This document shows, piece after piece, positions 44,323 to 53,194 of a DNA stretch of 64,000 bases. Below the pieces are notes generated by a model. That model saw nothing but the letters and a program-made list of their open reading frames with translations, made no database searches and was not told the DNA's origin. Source of the DNA: Comamonadaceae bacterium (lineage in GTDB: Bacteria; Pseudomonadota; Gammaproteobacteria; Burkholderiales; Burkholderiaceae_C); assembly GCA_027484105.1 (NCBI GenBank), contig JAIXUG010000004.1:124001-188000 (forward strand), given 5' to 3'. The translations under genes were made by a program, and so were the position numbers. How positions within the stretch are numbered: position 1 is the stretch's first letter; every line of letters begins with the position of its first letter.

Positions 44323-46113
44323 ATGAGTTACATCGCCCCCTTGAAAGACATGCTTTTCAACATCGAGCATCTGGCCCGCATCGACCAGATTGCGCAGATC
44401 CCCGGTTTTGAAGATGCCGGTTTGGAAACGGCGCAAGCGGTGCTTGAAGAATGCGCCAAGCTCAACCAAGACGTGATCTCGCCCCTGAACTGGGAAGGCG
44501 ACAAGAACCCATCCTTTCACAATGGCAGTGGCGTCACCACCACGCCCGGCTTCAAAGAGGCTTACCAGCAATATGCCGAAGGCGGCTGGCAAGGTCTGCA
44601 GCACCCGGCCGACTTTGGCGGCCAGGGCTTGCCCAAAACCATTGGCGCGGCTTGTGGCGAAATGCTCAACTCGGCCAACATGGCCTTTGCCCTGTGCCCC
44701 TTGCTCACCGACGGCGCGATCGAAGCACTGCTCACCGCAGGTTCCGACGAACTCAAAGCCACTTACCTTGAAAAGTTGATCTCTGGCCAGTGGACCGGCA
44801 CCATGAACCTGACCGAGCCGCAAGCGGGCTCGGACCTGGCCGCCGTGCGCACCCGCGCCGAGCCCCAGCCCGATGGCACTTACAAAATCTTCGGCACCAA
44901 GATCTACATCACTTATGGTGAGCACGACATGGCCGAGAACATCGTGCACCTCGTGCTGGCCCGCGTGGTGGGCGCACCCGAAGGCGTCAAGGGCATCAGC
45001 TTGTTTGTGGTGCCGAAAATCATGGTCAATGGCGACGGCTCTTTGGGCGCGCGCAACGACGTGCACTGCGTGAGCATCGAGCACAAGATGGGCATCAAGG
45101 CCAGCCCCACAGCGGTGCTGCAGTTCGGCGACCACGGTGGTGGGGTGGGTTATCTGGTTGGTCAAGAAAACCGTGGCCTCGAATACATGTTCATCATGAT
45201 GAACGCTGCCCGCTATGCGGTGGGTGTGCAGGGCATCGCGATTGCCGAGCGCGCCTATCAAAAGGCCGTGCAATACGCCCGCGACCGCGTGCAAAGCCGC
45301 CCAGTGGACGGCAGCTTGCCCGCCGCTGGCCCCATCATTCACCACCCCGATGTGCGCCGCATGCTGATGACCATGCGCGCCTACACCGAAGGCTGTCGCG
45401 CCATGGCCACCACCGCAGCGGCTGCCTACGATGCCTCGCACCACCACCCTGACGCCGAAGTGCGCAAGCAAAACGCGGCGTTCTACGAATTCATGGTGCC
45501 CCTGGTCAAGGGCTACAGCACCGAGATGAGCCTGGAAGTCACCAGCTTGGGTGTGCAGGTGCACGGCGGCATGGGCTTCATCGAAGAAACCGGCGCTGCG
45601 CAGTACTACCGCGATGCCAAGATTTTGACCATTTACGAAGGCACCACCGCCATCCAGGCCAACGACCTGGTCGGGCGCAAGACGGCCCGCGATGGCGGCC
45701 AAACGGCCAAGGCTTTGGCGGCGCAAGTGGCCCAGACGGAGAGTGAATTGCTGGCTTCGGGCAACGCCGATGCACAGGCTGTCGCCAATCGCCTACAAGC
45801 CGCCCGCGAAGCCTTTGTGGACGTGGTCGATTTTGTGGCGGGCAACACCAAGGCCCACCCCAACGATGTGTTTGCAGGCAGCGTGCCCTACCTGATGCTG
45901 GCCGGTAACCTGATGGCGGGCTGGCAAATGGGCCGCGCCTTGCTGGTGGCGATCACACCCGATGCACAAGCAAAAGACGCTGCCTTCATGGCCTCCAAAG
46001 TCACCACCGCGCGTTTCTACGCCGACCACATCCTGTCCAAGGCGCCCGGCATCCGCGACAGCATTGTGGAAGGCGCGGGCAGCGTGACGGCGATGGCGCT
46101 CGACGCTTTCTGA
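44323..46113 (+). CDS. Acyl-CoA dehydrogenase, DmdC-like (with C-terminal extension)
   Basis: This FAD enzyme introduces the alpha-beta double bond into an acyl-CoA and passes electrons to ETF. Its 596 residues exceed standard acyl-CoA dehydrogenases (about 385) because of a C-terminal domain found in DmdC and similar enzymes. The FAD/substrate regions (MNLTEPQAGSDLAAVRTRA), and IYEGTTAIQANDLVGRK near the catalytic glutamate are present. It lies directly after etfBA and 33 bp before the nitronate monooxygenase. The chain length is not determined. Confidence 0.93.
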   Translation: MSYIAPLKDMLFNIEHLARIDQIAQIPGFEDAGLETAQAVLEECAKLNQDVISPLNWEGDKNPSFHNGSGVTTTPGFKEAYQQYAEGGWQGLQHPADFGGQGLPKTIGAACGEMLNSANMAFALCPLLTDGAIEALLTAGSDELKATYLEKLISGQWTGTMNLTEPQAGSDLAAVRTRAEPQPDGTYKIFGTKIYITYGEHDMAENIVHLVLARVVGAPEGVKGISLFVVPKIMVNGDGSLGARNDVHCVSIEHKMGIKASPTAVLQFGDHGGGVGYLVGQENRGLEYMFIMMNAARYAVGVQGIAIAERAYQKAVQYARDRVQSRPVDGSLPAAGPIIHHPDVRRMLMTMRAYTEGCRAMATTAAAAYDASHHHPDAEVRKQNAAFYEFMVPLVKGYSTEMSLEVTSLGVQVHGGMGFIEETGAAQYYRDAKILTIYEGTTAIQANDLVGRKTARDGGQTAKALAAQVAQTESELLASGNADAQAVANRLQAAREAFVDVVDFVAGNTKAHPNDVFAGSVPYLMLAGNLMAGWQMGRALLVAITPDAQAKDAAFMASKVTTARFYADHILSKAPGIRDSIVEGAGSVTAMALDAF

Positions 46114-46146
46114 GATTGATTTCAACAATAATTTTGAGGAGACCCC

Positions 46147-47100
46147 ATGTCCAAGCTGCCCCCCGTTCTCGCGAATCTGCCATTTCCAGTCATTGCATCG
46201 CCTTTGTTCATCATCAGCAACCCCAAGTTGGTCATTGAGCAATGCAAAGCAGGTGTGGTGGGTTCCATGCCGGCGCTCAATGCCCGCCCGGCGGCACAAC
46301 TCGAAGATTGGCTGGCCGAGATCACCGAAACCCTGGCCGCTTACAACGCGGCCAACCCCGACAAGCCTGCAGCACCTTTTGCCATCAACCAAATCGTTCA
46401 CAAGAGCAATGATCGGCTGGAGCACGACATGGCCATGTGCGTGAAGTACAAGGTGCCAATCATCATCACCTCGCTCGGTGCACGTGAAGAAATCAACCAA
46501 GCCGCGCACAGCTACGGTGGTGTGGTCTTGCACGACATCATCAACAACAAGTTCGCCCACAAAGCCATTGAAAAAGGCGCTGACGGTCTGGTGGCTGTGG
46601 CTGCAGGCGCTGGCGGGCACGCAGGCGTCAAAAGCCCTTTTGCCTTGATCCAGGAAATCCGCCAATGGTTCGATGGTCCGCTGGCCTTGTCAGGCTCCAT
46701 CGCTTCGGGCGATGCGATTTTGGCGGCGCAAGCCATGGGCGCAGACTTTGCCTACATCGGCTCGGCCTTCATCGCCACACATGAAGCACGTGCCGCCCAA
46801 GAGTACAAACAAGCCATTGTGGACAGCAACTCCGACGACATCGTCTACAGCAACCTGTTCACCGGCGTGCATGGCAATTACTTGGCCCCGTCCATCCGTG
46901 CAGCGGGTCTGGACCCCGAGAACCTGCCCGAGTCCGACCCCAGCAAGATGAACTTTGGTGGTGACGCCAAAAAAGCCTGGAAAGACATCTGGGGCTGCGG
47001 CCAGGGTATTGGCGCCATTCAGGCCGTGCAGAGCACGGCAGAGTTGGTGGCCCAGTTCAAGGCCCAATACCAGGCTGCTCGCGCACGTTTGGCGCTCTGA
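46147..47100 (+). CDS. Nitronate monooxygenase (2-nitropropane dioxygenase family)
   Basis: This FMN enzyme oxidises alkyl nitronates, or acts as an enoyl reductase-like enzyme. The 317-residue TIM-barrel protein has AGAGGHAGVKSPF with the conserved His, and SGSIASGDAILAAQAMGADFAYIGSAF that binds FMN phosphate. Ribosome site TGAGGAGA precedes ATG 46147. It follows the acyl-CoA dehydrogenase closely. Confidence 0.92.
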   Translation: MSKLPPVLANLPFPVIASPLFIISNPKLVIEQCKAGVVGSMPALNARPAAQLEDWLAEITETLAAYNAANPDKPAAPFAINQIVHKSNDRLEHDMAMCVKYKVPIIITSLGAREEINQAAHSYGGVVLHDIINNKFAHKAIEKGADGLVAVAAGAGGHAGVKSPFALIQEIRQWFDGPLALSGSIASGDAILAAQAMGADFAYIGSAFIATHEARAAQEYKQAIVDSNSDDIVYSNLFTGVHGNYLAPSIRAAGLDPENLPESDPSKMNFGGDAKKAWKDIWGCGQGIGAIQAVQSTAELVAQFKAQYQAARARLAL

Positions 47101-47117
47101 CGCCTCGGACTGCTGCT

Positions 47118-48263
47118 TTGTCAGAGCCGCAGGCGGCCCCCACGGCCGATCGCTCTTGGTTGCTGGAGGCCTTCAAGGGCTTGGGCTGTTTGCTGATTGT
47201 GGTGCACCACCTGGCCTTTTATGGCCCGATGGCCGATGTGGTGGCGCAATCATGGCCCTGCTTGATCGCCTGGTTGGACGCACATGGGCGCCTGGCGGTG
47301 CAGGTTTTTCTCGTCTGCGGCGGCTACCTCACGGCCAACAGCCTGGCCAAGCTGGGCACTTTGTCCCCGCTGCAATGCTGTCGCCTGGGGCTCAAACGCT
47401 ACCTGCGGCTGGCCGTGCCATTGCTGGCGGCCTTGAGTCTGACGGTGGTGGTGACAGAGCTGCTTCGCCCCATTTTTGACCACGATTCTTTGTCGCCTCC
47501 ACCTGAGTTGGGCCAAGCGCTGGCGCATGTTTTTTTGCTGCAGCATGTGTGGGGGATGGACGGGCTGTCAGCGGGCGTTTGGTATGTGGCCGTCGATGTG
47601 CAATTGTTCATGTCGGCCGTGCTGTTGACCTGGCTGGCACAACAGGTGAACACGCGTTGGCCTGCTTTGTCGCAGCGCCGATGGCTTGAATGGTGGTGGT
47701 ACGTCCTGGTCGCTGTCTCCTGGTGGTGGTGGAACCGTCACCCCGAGTTGGACGACTGGAACCTGTATTTCTTGGGGGCTTACGGCTTGGGTTGCTTGGC
47801 GCATGCCTCCCGTCAGGGCCATCACCGTGCGCTGCACATGGGTGCCCTGTTGCTCTTGTGTGCCGTGGCTTGGCACCTGGAGCCCCGCTGGCAAGTGGTG
47901 ACAGCTTGTTCGGTCGCCATCTGCCTGGCCGCGGCCCCGGCAAGTTGCTTGTCTGGTCAAGCCCTGACCGTCGGCCCTTTGCGGGCCCTGGTGAGCTGGT
48001 TATCGCAGATTTCGTACAGTGTTTTCGTGGTGCATTTTGTGGTCAGTCTGGTGGTCAATGCACTCGTGAGCCACTGGTGGCCAGCCGATTTGACGGCCAA
48101 TGCTTGGGGCATGATGGCGTCGGTCGGCCTGTCCATCCTGGCGGGGTCCACACTCCACGCACAAGTGGAAAGACCCATGGCGACGGGCCGCCGCTGGGTC
48201 TTTTGGGCAGCGTGTTTCATGGCCAGCGCCGTGCTGGCCATGCAGCTCAAACAGATGCTTTGA
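47118..48263 (+). CDS. Membrane acyltransferase family 3 protein
   Basis: This is a 381-residue inner-membrane protein with about ten hydrophobic segments. LLEAFKGLGCLLIVVHHLAFYG contains the conserved HH pair near the start, as in family 3 acyltransferases that modify surface sugars. The reading begins with TTG at 47118, 17 bp after the nitronate monooxygenase stop, and there is no strong ribosome site. The C-terminus overlaps the 3' end of cphA by 17 bp on the opposite strand. Confidence 0.82.
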   Translation: MSEPQAAPTADRSWLLEAFKGLGCLLIVVHHLAFYGPMADVVAQSWPCLIAWLDAHGRLAVQVFLVCGGYLTANSLAKLGTLSPLQCCRLGLKRYLRLAVPLLAALSLTVVVTELLRPIFDHDSLSPPPELGQALAHVFLLQHVWGMDGLSAGVWYVAVDVQLFMSAVLLTWLAQQVNTRWPALSQRRWLEWWWYVLVAVSWWWWNRHPELDDWNLYFLGAYGLGCLAHASRQGHHRALHMGALLLLCAVAWHLEPRWQVVTACSVAICLAAAPASCLSGQALTVGPLRALVSWLSQISYSVFVVHFVVSLVVNALVSHWWPADLTANAWGMMASVGLSILAGSTLHAQVERPMATGRRWVFWAACFMASAVLAMQLKQML

Positions 48264-50817
48264 TCTGGGCGGTGATGTAGGCCAGTGCCTCTTCGACCTG
48301 GTCGATCAGGATCAGGCACAGATCACCAGGCGACAAGCGTGACAAAGCCACATCGATGGCATTGAACTCACCTTGGATGTCCTGCACATGGGTGGTGCGA
48401 GGCGCATCCTGCAAGCCTTGTCGCAACAAACCAATGACCTCGCCATCGGCACGACCGCGCTGACAAGCATCTTGGTACAGCAGCACCTCATCGAAGGCTT
48501 TGCCCAGAATATGGGTTTGGTCCCGGATGTCCTGATCGCGTCGGTCTCCTGCGCCACTGATCACCACAATGCGTTTGTGGGCAGGCATGTTGTCGACCGC
48601 CTGCACCAAGGCTTGTATGGCGTCCGGGTTGTGCCCGTAGTCGGCAATCAGGGTGGCGCCCCGGTAGTCGAACACGTTGAAGCGGCCAGGCACACCCTGA
48701 ATGTCGCTGACAAAGGTGGACAGGCCATTGGCGATGACCGCCCAGGGCACATCCACGGCCCAGGCGGCCCCAACCGCAGCCAGCACGTTTTCTGTTTGAA
48801 AGCCGATCTGGCCGTTTCGTGTCAAGGGGACTTGGCTCAAGGGGATGCGGTGCATCTGCTGCCCTTTTTGAGCCACCAAATCTCCGTTGTCCAAATAGAC
48901 CACGCGCTTGCCTTGGGCGCGGTGAGTGGCCAGCACGGGTTGGTTCACATCCAGGGCAAAGAAGGTCACATCGCCAGGACAGTGGCGGCCCATGGCGGCA
49001 ACAGCCGGGTCGTTGGCGTTGAGCACGGCCATGCCGCTGGGTTCCACGTTGAGCACGATGACCCGCTTGACGACGGTCAGGTCTTCGAGGGTGGTGATGT
49101 AGTTCAAGCCCAAATGGTCACCCGTGCCCAGGTTGGTCACCACCGCCACTTGGCATCGGTCAAAGGCCAGACCTTCGCGCAGCAGGCCGCCACGCGCGGT
49201 CTCAAAAACAGCCGCATCCGTTTCGGGGTGCATCAGCACGTTGCGGGCGCTGCGGGGGCCGCTGCAATCGCCCGAGTCGGTTTGATGTCCGTTGACATAC
49301 ACACCGTCGGTGTTGGTCATGCCCACACGCAGGCCTTGGGCGCGCATGAGGTGCGCAATCAAACGGACGGTGGTGGTTTTGCCATTGGTGCCGGTCACGG
49401 CAATGATGGGGACTCGTCCATGGTCACCTGAGGCATACATGTGCTCAATGACCGCTTTGCCCACGTCCCGCCCTTTGCCATACGATGGGCTGATGTGCAT
49501 GCGCAGACCGGGTGCCGCATTGACTTCCACAATGCCGCCGTTTTGCTCTTCGAGGGGGCGAAGGATGGATTCGCACACCACGTCAACGCCACAAATGTCG
49601 AGGCCCACCATTTGGGCGGCTTCGATGGCACGGCGGGCCACTTCCGGATGAACGTCATCGGTCACATCGGTGGCCGTGCCACCGGTGGACAGGTTGGCGT
49701 TGTTGCGCAGCAAAACCCGGCGACCCTTGACCGGGATGGACTCGGGTTGCAGGTCTTGCTCGTGCAAGCGGGCGATGGCAATGTCATCGAAGCGGATCTT
49801 GGTCAGCGAGGTGGCATGGCCGTCGCCGCGGCGCGGGTCGGCGTTGACCAGGTCCACCAACTGGCGCACCGTGTGTTTGCCGTCGCCCACCACCAGAGGG
49901 GGCTCTCGACGAGAAGCAGCCACCAGTTTGTCGCCCACCACCAACAGTCGGTAGTCATGGCCTGGGAGAAATTTTTCGACCATCACCACCCCGTAGCGCA
50001 GGGCCGCGGCATAGGCTTTGTCAAAAGCGGAGCGTTCGGAAATGTTGACCGAGACCCCTTTGCCTTGGTTGCCGTCCTGGGGTTTGACCACCACGGGCAA
50101 ACCAATTTCATGGGCAATTTTCCAGGCGTGCTCCAGACTGGTGGCCGGTTTCCCCATCGGCACCGGCACGCCCACTGCGTGCAGCAGACTTTTGGTCAAA
50201 GCTTTGTCTTGGGCAATGGACTCGGCAATCGCACTGGTGGTGTCGGTTTCAGCCGCCTGGATGCGGCGTTGCTTGGAACCCCAGCCAAACTGCACCATGC
50301 TGCCATCGGTCAAGCGTCGGACCGGAATGCCACGGGCCATGGCCGCGTCCACGATGGCGGCTGTAGATGGGCCCAAACGCACGTCTTCGTCCAATTCGTG
50401 CAGGTGAGCGATGGATGCTTCGAGATCAAAACCCATGCCCGAGATGGCGGCATGGCACAGCTTTTCGGCCAGCTCCAGGGCTTTTCGGCCCACGGTTTCT
50501 TCCGAGTATTCGACCACGACCTGGTAGACGCCAGGCTCTTCAGTGGGGGTGGTCCTGCTGAATGAGACGGGGCAGCCCGCCTGGATTTGAAGACCCAAGG
50601 TGACTTTTTCCAAGGCGTGCGCCAAGGTCACAGAAAGTCCGGGGCGCAGGGCATCGAACGGCCCGACCTCGGGAAAGATGCGACGAAGGTGTTGCTCTGT
50701 GGGGTGCTGGGGGCTGAGGCCTTGTTCATCTGCGCTGCAGGTGACGATGGCTTCTATGGCTGTATGGCGGCTCCAGAGGTTGGGGCCACGCAAAGCGCGG
50801 ATTCGTGACACTTCCAT
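48247..50817 (-). CDS. cphA: Cyanophycin synthetase CphA
   Basis: This cytoplasmic enzyme makes cyanophycin (multi-L-arginyl-poly-L-aspartate) by alternately adding Asp and Arg with ATP. The 856 residues have an N-terminal domain (1-160), an ATP-grasp domain (about 215-470; VVVKPQDGNQGKGVSV, EVNAAPGLRMH) and a Mur-ligase-like C-terminal domain with an intact P-loop (VTGTNGKTTT, about 474-483) and HETDA-type later motifs. It lies 33 bp downstream of cphA'. No cyanophycinase gene is in the window. Confidence 0.95.
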   Translation of the reverse strand: MEVSRIRALRGPNLWSRHTAIEAIVTCSADEQGLSPQHPTEQHLRRIFPEVGPFDALRPGLSVTLAHALEKVTLGLQIQAGCPVSFSRTTPTEEPGVYQVVVEYSEETVGRKALELAEKLCHAAISGMGFDLEASIAHLHELDEDVRLGPSTAAIVDAAMARGIPVRRLTDGSMVQFGWGSKQRRIQAAETDTTSAIAESIAQDKALTKSLLHAVGVPVPMGKPATSLEHAWKIAHEIGLPVVVKPQDGNQGKGVSVNISERSAFDKAYAAALRYGVVMVEKFLPGHDYRLLVVGDKLVAASRREPPLVVGDGKHTVRQLVDLVNADPRRGDGHATSLTKIRFDDIAIARLHEQDLQPESIPVKGRRVLLRNNANLSTGGTATDVTDDVHPEVARRAIEAAQMVGLDICGVDVVCESILRPLEEQNGGIVEVNAAPGLRMHISPSYGKGRDVGKAVIEHMYASGDHGRVPIIAVTGTNGKTTTVRLIAHLMRAQGLRVGMTNTDGVYVNGHQTDSGDCSGPRSARNVLMHPETDAAVFETARGGLLREGLAFDRCQVAVVTNLGTGDHLGLNYITTLEDLTVVKRVIVLNVEPSGMAVLNANDPAVAAMGRHCPGDVTFFALDVNQPVLATHRAQGKRVVYLDNGDLVAQKGQQMHRIPLSQVPLTRNGQIGFQTENVLAAVGAAWAVDVPWAVIANGLSTFVSDIQGVPGRFNVFDYRGATLIADYGHNPDAIQALVQAVDNMPAHKRIVVISGAGDRRDQDIRDQTHILGKAFDEVLLYQDACQRGRADGEVIGLLRQGLQDAPRTTHVQDIQGEFNAIDVALSRLSPGDLCLILIDQVEEALAYITAQIKASV

Positions 50818-50850
50818 GAAGGGATTTCCTGTTGTTCTTGTCGAGCGGCC

Positions 50851-53022
50851 TCAGGCTGCCGAAGTTTGACCGTAGCTTTTGATGCCAGCACGGATCAGTT
50901 CCGCATCCATGCCCAAAGCCCATGCGGCGCAAGCAGCGACGAGCATGTCTTCGGTGGTGAGCAAATGGTTCTTGATCAGCCGCGCCACACCAGGGCGTTG
51001 GAGGGACAGCACAGATTGCTCAGACTGGCCTTCGGTCAGCATCAATTGACCATCGCGCCAAAAACCCACGCGACCCCCTTCTGCCTTGTGAGCCTGTAAA
51101 AGGGGCTCCGCTTCAGCCTCAGCATACAGAATCACCCCGCCATCGCAGTACTGCGCGAGATCGGCGACGGCTTCATCTGCAGCATGGAGCACCGCAAATC
51201 CAGTGGGCAACACCAGATCGATCTGGGTGCGAATGTAGCTGGGGATTTTTTCATCGGGCCCCGGGTACAAATCTTCCAGCGGCGCTGCTTTGGGCATGCG
51301 GGTCACAATGCCAACTTGACAACGGTCGTAGGCCAAGCCTTGGGTGAGAAGGTGGCGTGCATCGCTTTCAAAAACGGCGGCTTCCACAGACCGGTTGACC
51401 AGCAAACGCTCGGCCTGGTCAAAATCCATCGCATTGCCTTTGAACAGGCAGCGCTGGTTCGCAAACAAGCCTTCAGCGCAAGCCAGGCCTGTGAAATGGC
51501 CTTGCAAATGCAAGAGCCAGGCCATCAGCTTGGCGATGCGGGTGGTGTCCCCATCGCCCATCAGGCCGACCACTGGGATGCGTCCTGTCTCTGTTTGCGG
51601 AATCAGGTGTTCGGCAATGGCTTGTCCGACCAGTCGGGGTTGCCCTTCAGCAGGGTTGAGGTGCATCAGCAAGCTCGGACCGGCATTGACTTCGACCACC
51701 ACGCCCTGCGTGCCCAAAGGTTGGCCAATGTCCTTGGCCACCACGTCAACGCCGGCAATGTCGAGGCCCACCACGCGTGCAGCCAAGACCGCTTGGGCCA
51801 CCACCTCCGGGTGCACCTCGTCGGTGATGTCGGTGGTCATGTTGCCGGTGCGTTTGACCAACACCGATTGCCCTACAGCAGGCACGCTGTCGACGGTCAT
51901 GCCTTGGCGAGCGAGTTCCAGCACTTCTGGGCTGTTGTCTGCCAAGACCACCAATTCCAGGGGCAAGTTGCCCACGCTGCCGCGACGGGGGTCTGAGTTG
52001 ATTTGGAGCTCTACCAGTTCGCGCACAGTGTGTTGGCCATCGCCTGTGACGCTCGCACCTTCCCCGCGGCATGCGGCAATCATGCGATCGCCCACCACCA
52101 GCAAACGGTGTTCAGAGCCACGAACAAATCGCTCAACGATGACATCACGGCCTTGGGCCAAGGCGATGTCGTAGGCGGTTTCGATCTCGTTTTGGGTGCT
52201 CAGGTCAAGTGACACCCCGCGTGCGCGGTTGCCATTGCTGGGCTTGACACAAACGGGCAGGCCGATTTCTTGTGCCGCCGCCCAGGCTGCGGCCGGGCTG
52301 TCCACCACCTGACCTTCTGGGACAGGCACACCACACATTGCCAAGAGTTTTTTGGTCAGGTCCTTGTCTCTGGAAATGCCTTCGGCGATGGCACTGGTGC
52401 GGTCGGTCTCGGCGGTCCAGATGCGGCGCTGCTTCACGCCGTGCCCCAGTTGCACCAGGTTGCCAACATTCAGACGGATGAATGGCACACGGCGCTCATA
52501 AGCTGCCTCCACGATGCTGGAGGTGCTGGGTCCTACATGCAAAGTGTCGACCATCAACGCCAGTTGGGCCACAGTGGCCTGCACATTGAAAGGGGTGTCG
52601 TGGATGGCGGCCAGGATCAATTCCCGGGCCATTTCAAGAGAGGCTCGGCCCACGGTTTCGTTGTCGGTCCGGATCACTACCTTGTAGACGCCACGGGGGC
52701 CCGCTTCGCGCGCCTTGCCAAAACCCATGGGCATGCCGGCCAAGGTTTGAAGTTCGAGACTGACATGCTCCAGGATGTGGCCCGCCCACGTGCCCGTGTC
52801 CAGGCGTTGGAAAAAGCCGCCCCGCACACCCGGTGTGCAGCGGTGTTCGATCATTTGAGGCAACCAGGCTTTGACGCGGTCATTGAAGCCAGGCAAAAGG
52901 TTGGAAGGGAAATCTTCCAGCTCCCCGATGTCGATCAGGGCCTCCATCACCGAACGGTAGGTCCAGATGTTGGGCCCGCGCAAATAGGTCATGCGCAGGA
53001 ATTCGATGTTTTTAGGACTCAT
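50851..53022 (-). CDS. Second cyanophycin synthetase-like protein (CphA') with degenerate Mur-ligase P-loop
   Basis: This is a 723-residue homologue of the downstream cphA. Its N-terminal domain and ATP-grasp domain (VCVKPSNGNRARGVSL, EVNAGPSLLMH) are intact. In the Mur-ligase domain the P-loop GTNGKTT is replaced by LMGDGDTT (about 487-494), so the catalytic lysine is lost, and the C-terminus is shortened. It should not perform arginine addition as CphA does. It may assist CphA, prime the polymer, or use dipeptides as cyanobacterial CphA2 does. Start 53022 is chosen; ATG 52992 is an alternative. Confidence 0.9.
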   Translation of the reverse strand: MSPKNIEFLRMTYLRGPNIWTYRSVMEALIDIGELEDFPSNLLPGFNDRVKAWLPQMIEHRCTPGVRGGFFQRLDTGTWAGHILEHVSLELQTLAGMPMGFGKAREAGPRGVYKVVIRTDNETVGRASLEMARELILAAIHDTPFNVQATVAQLALMVDTLHVGPSTSSIVEAAYERRVPFIRLNVGNLVQLGHGVKQRRIWTAETDRTSAIAEGISRDKDLTKKLLAMCGVPVPEGQVVDSPAAAWAAAQEIGLPVCVKPSNGNRARGVSLDLSTQNEIETAYDIALAQGRDVIVERFVRGSEHRLLVVGDRMIAACRGEGASVTGDGQHTVRELVELQINSDPRRGSVGNLPLELVVLADNSPEVLELARQGMTVDSVPAVGQSVLVKRTGNMTTDITDEVHPEVVAQAVLAARVVGLDIAGVDVVAKDIGQPLGTQGVVVEVNAGPSLLMHLNPAEGQPRLVGQAIAEHLIPQTETGRIPVVGLMGDGDTTRIAKLMAWLLHLQGHFTGLACAEGLFANQRCLFKGNAMDFDQAERLLVNRSVEAAVFESDARHLLTQGLAYDRCQVGIVTRMPKAAPLEDLYPGPDEKIPSYIRTQIDLVLPTGFAVLHAADEAVADLAQYCDGGVILYAEAEAEPLLQAHKAEGGRVGFWRDGQLMLTEGQSEQSVLSLQRPGVARLIKNHLLTTEDMLVAACAAWALGMDAELIRAGIKSYGQTSAA

Positions 53023-53194
53023 GAGGGCTTGGGGTGCGGCGATACAATGAACCGCCAATTGTGGCATTGGCTAGCCCGTGCTTGGAATGATCAGGATTCG
53101 AATGCAACATGGATTGTCTACTTCAAGCAGTTGGCCAAACAAACGGTTTACTTTCTCGTGAAGCGTCACCGGCGTTTCGGGCACATTTCAGTTC

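Noticed and set aside
43087-45726. Very long minus-strand open frame (879 codons) antisense to etfB, etfA and the acyl-CoA dehydrogenase
   Set aside because: It is His- and Gly-rich with no domain, lacks a ribosome site and mirrors strongly coding genes on the plus strand; such antisense frames are common in high-GC codon usage.
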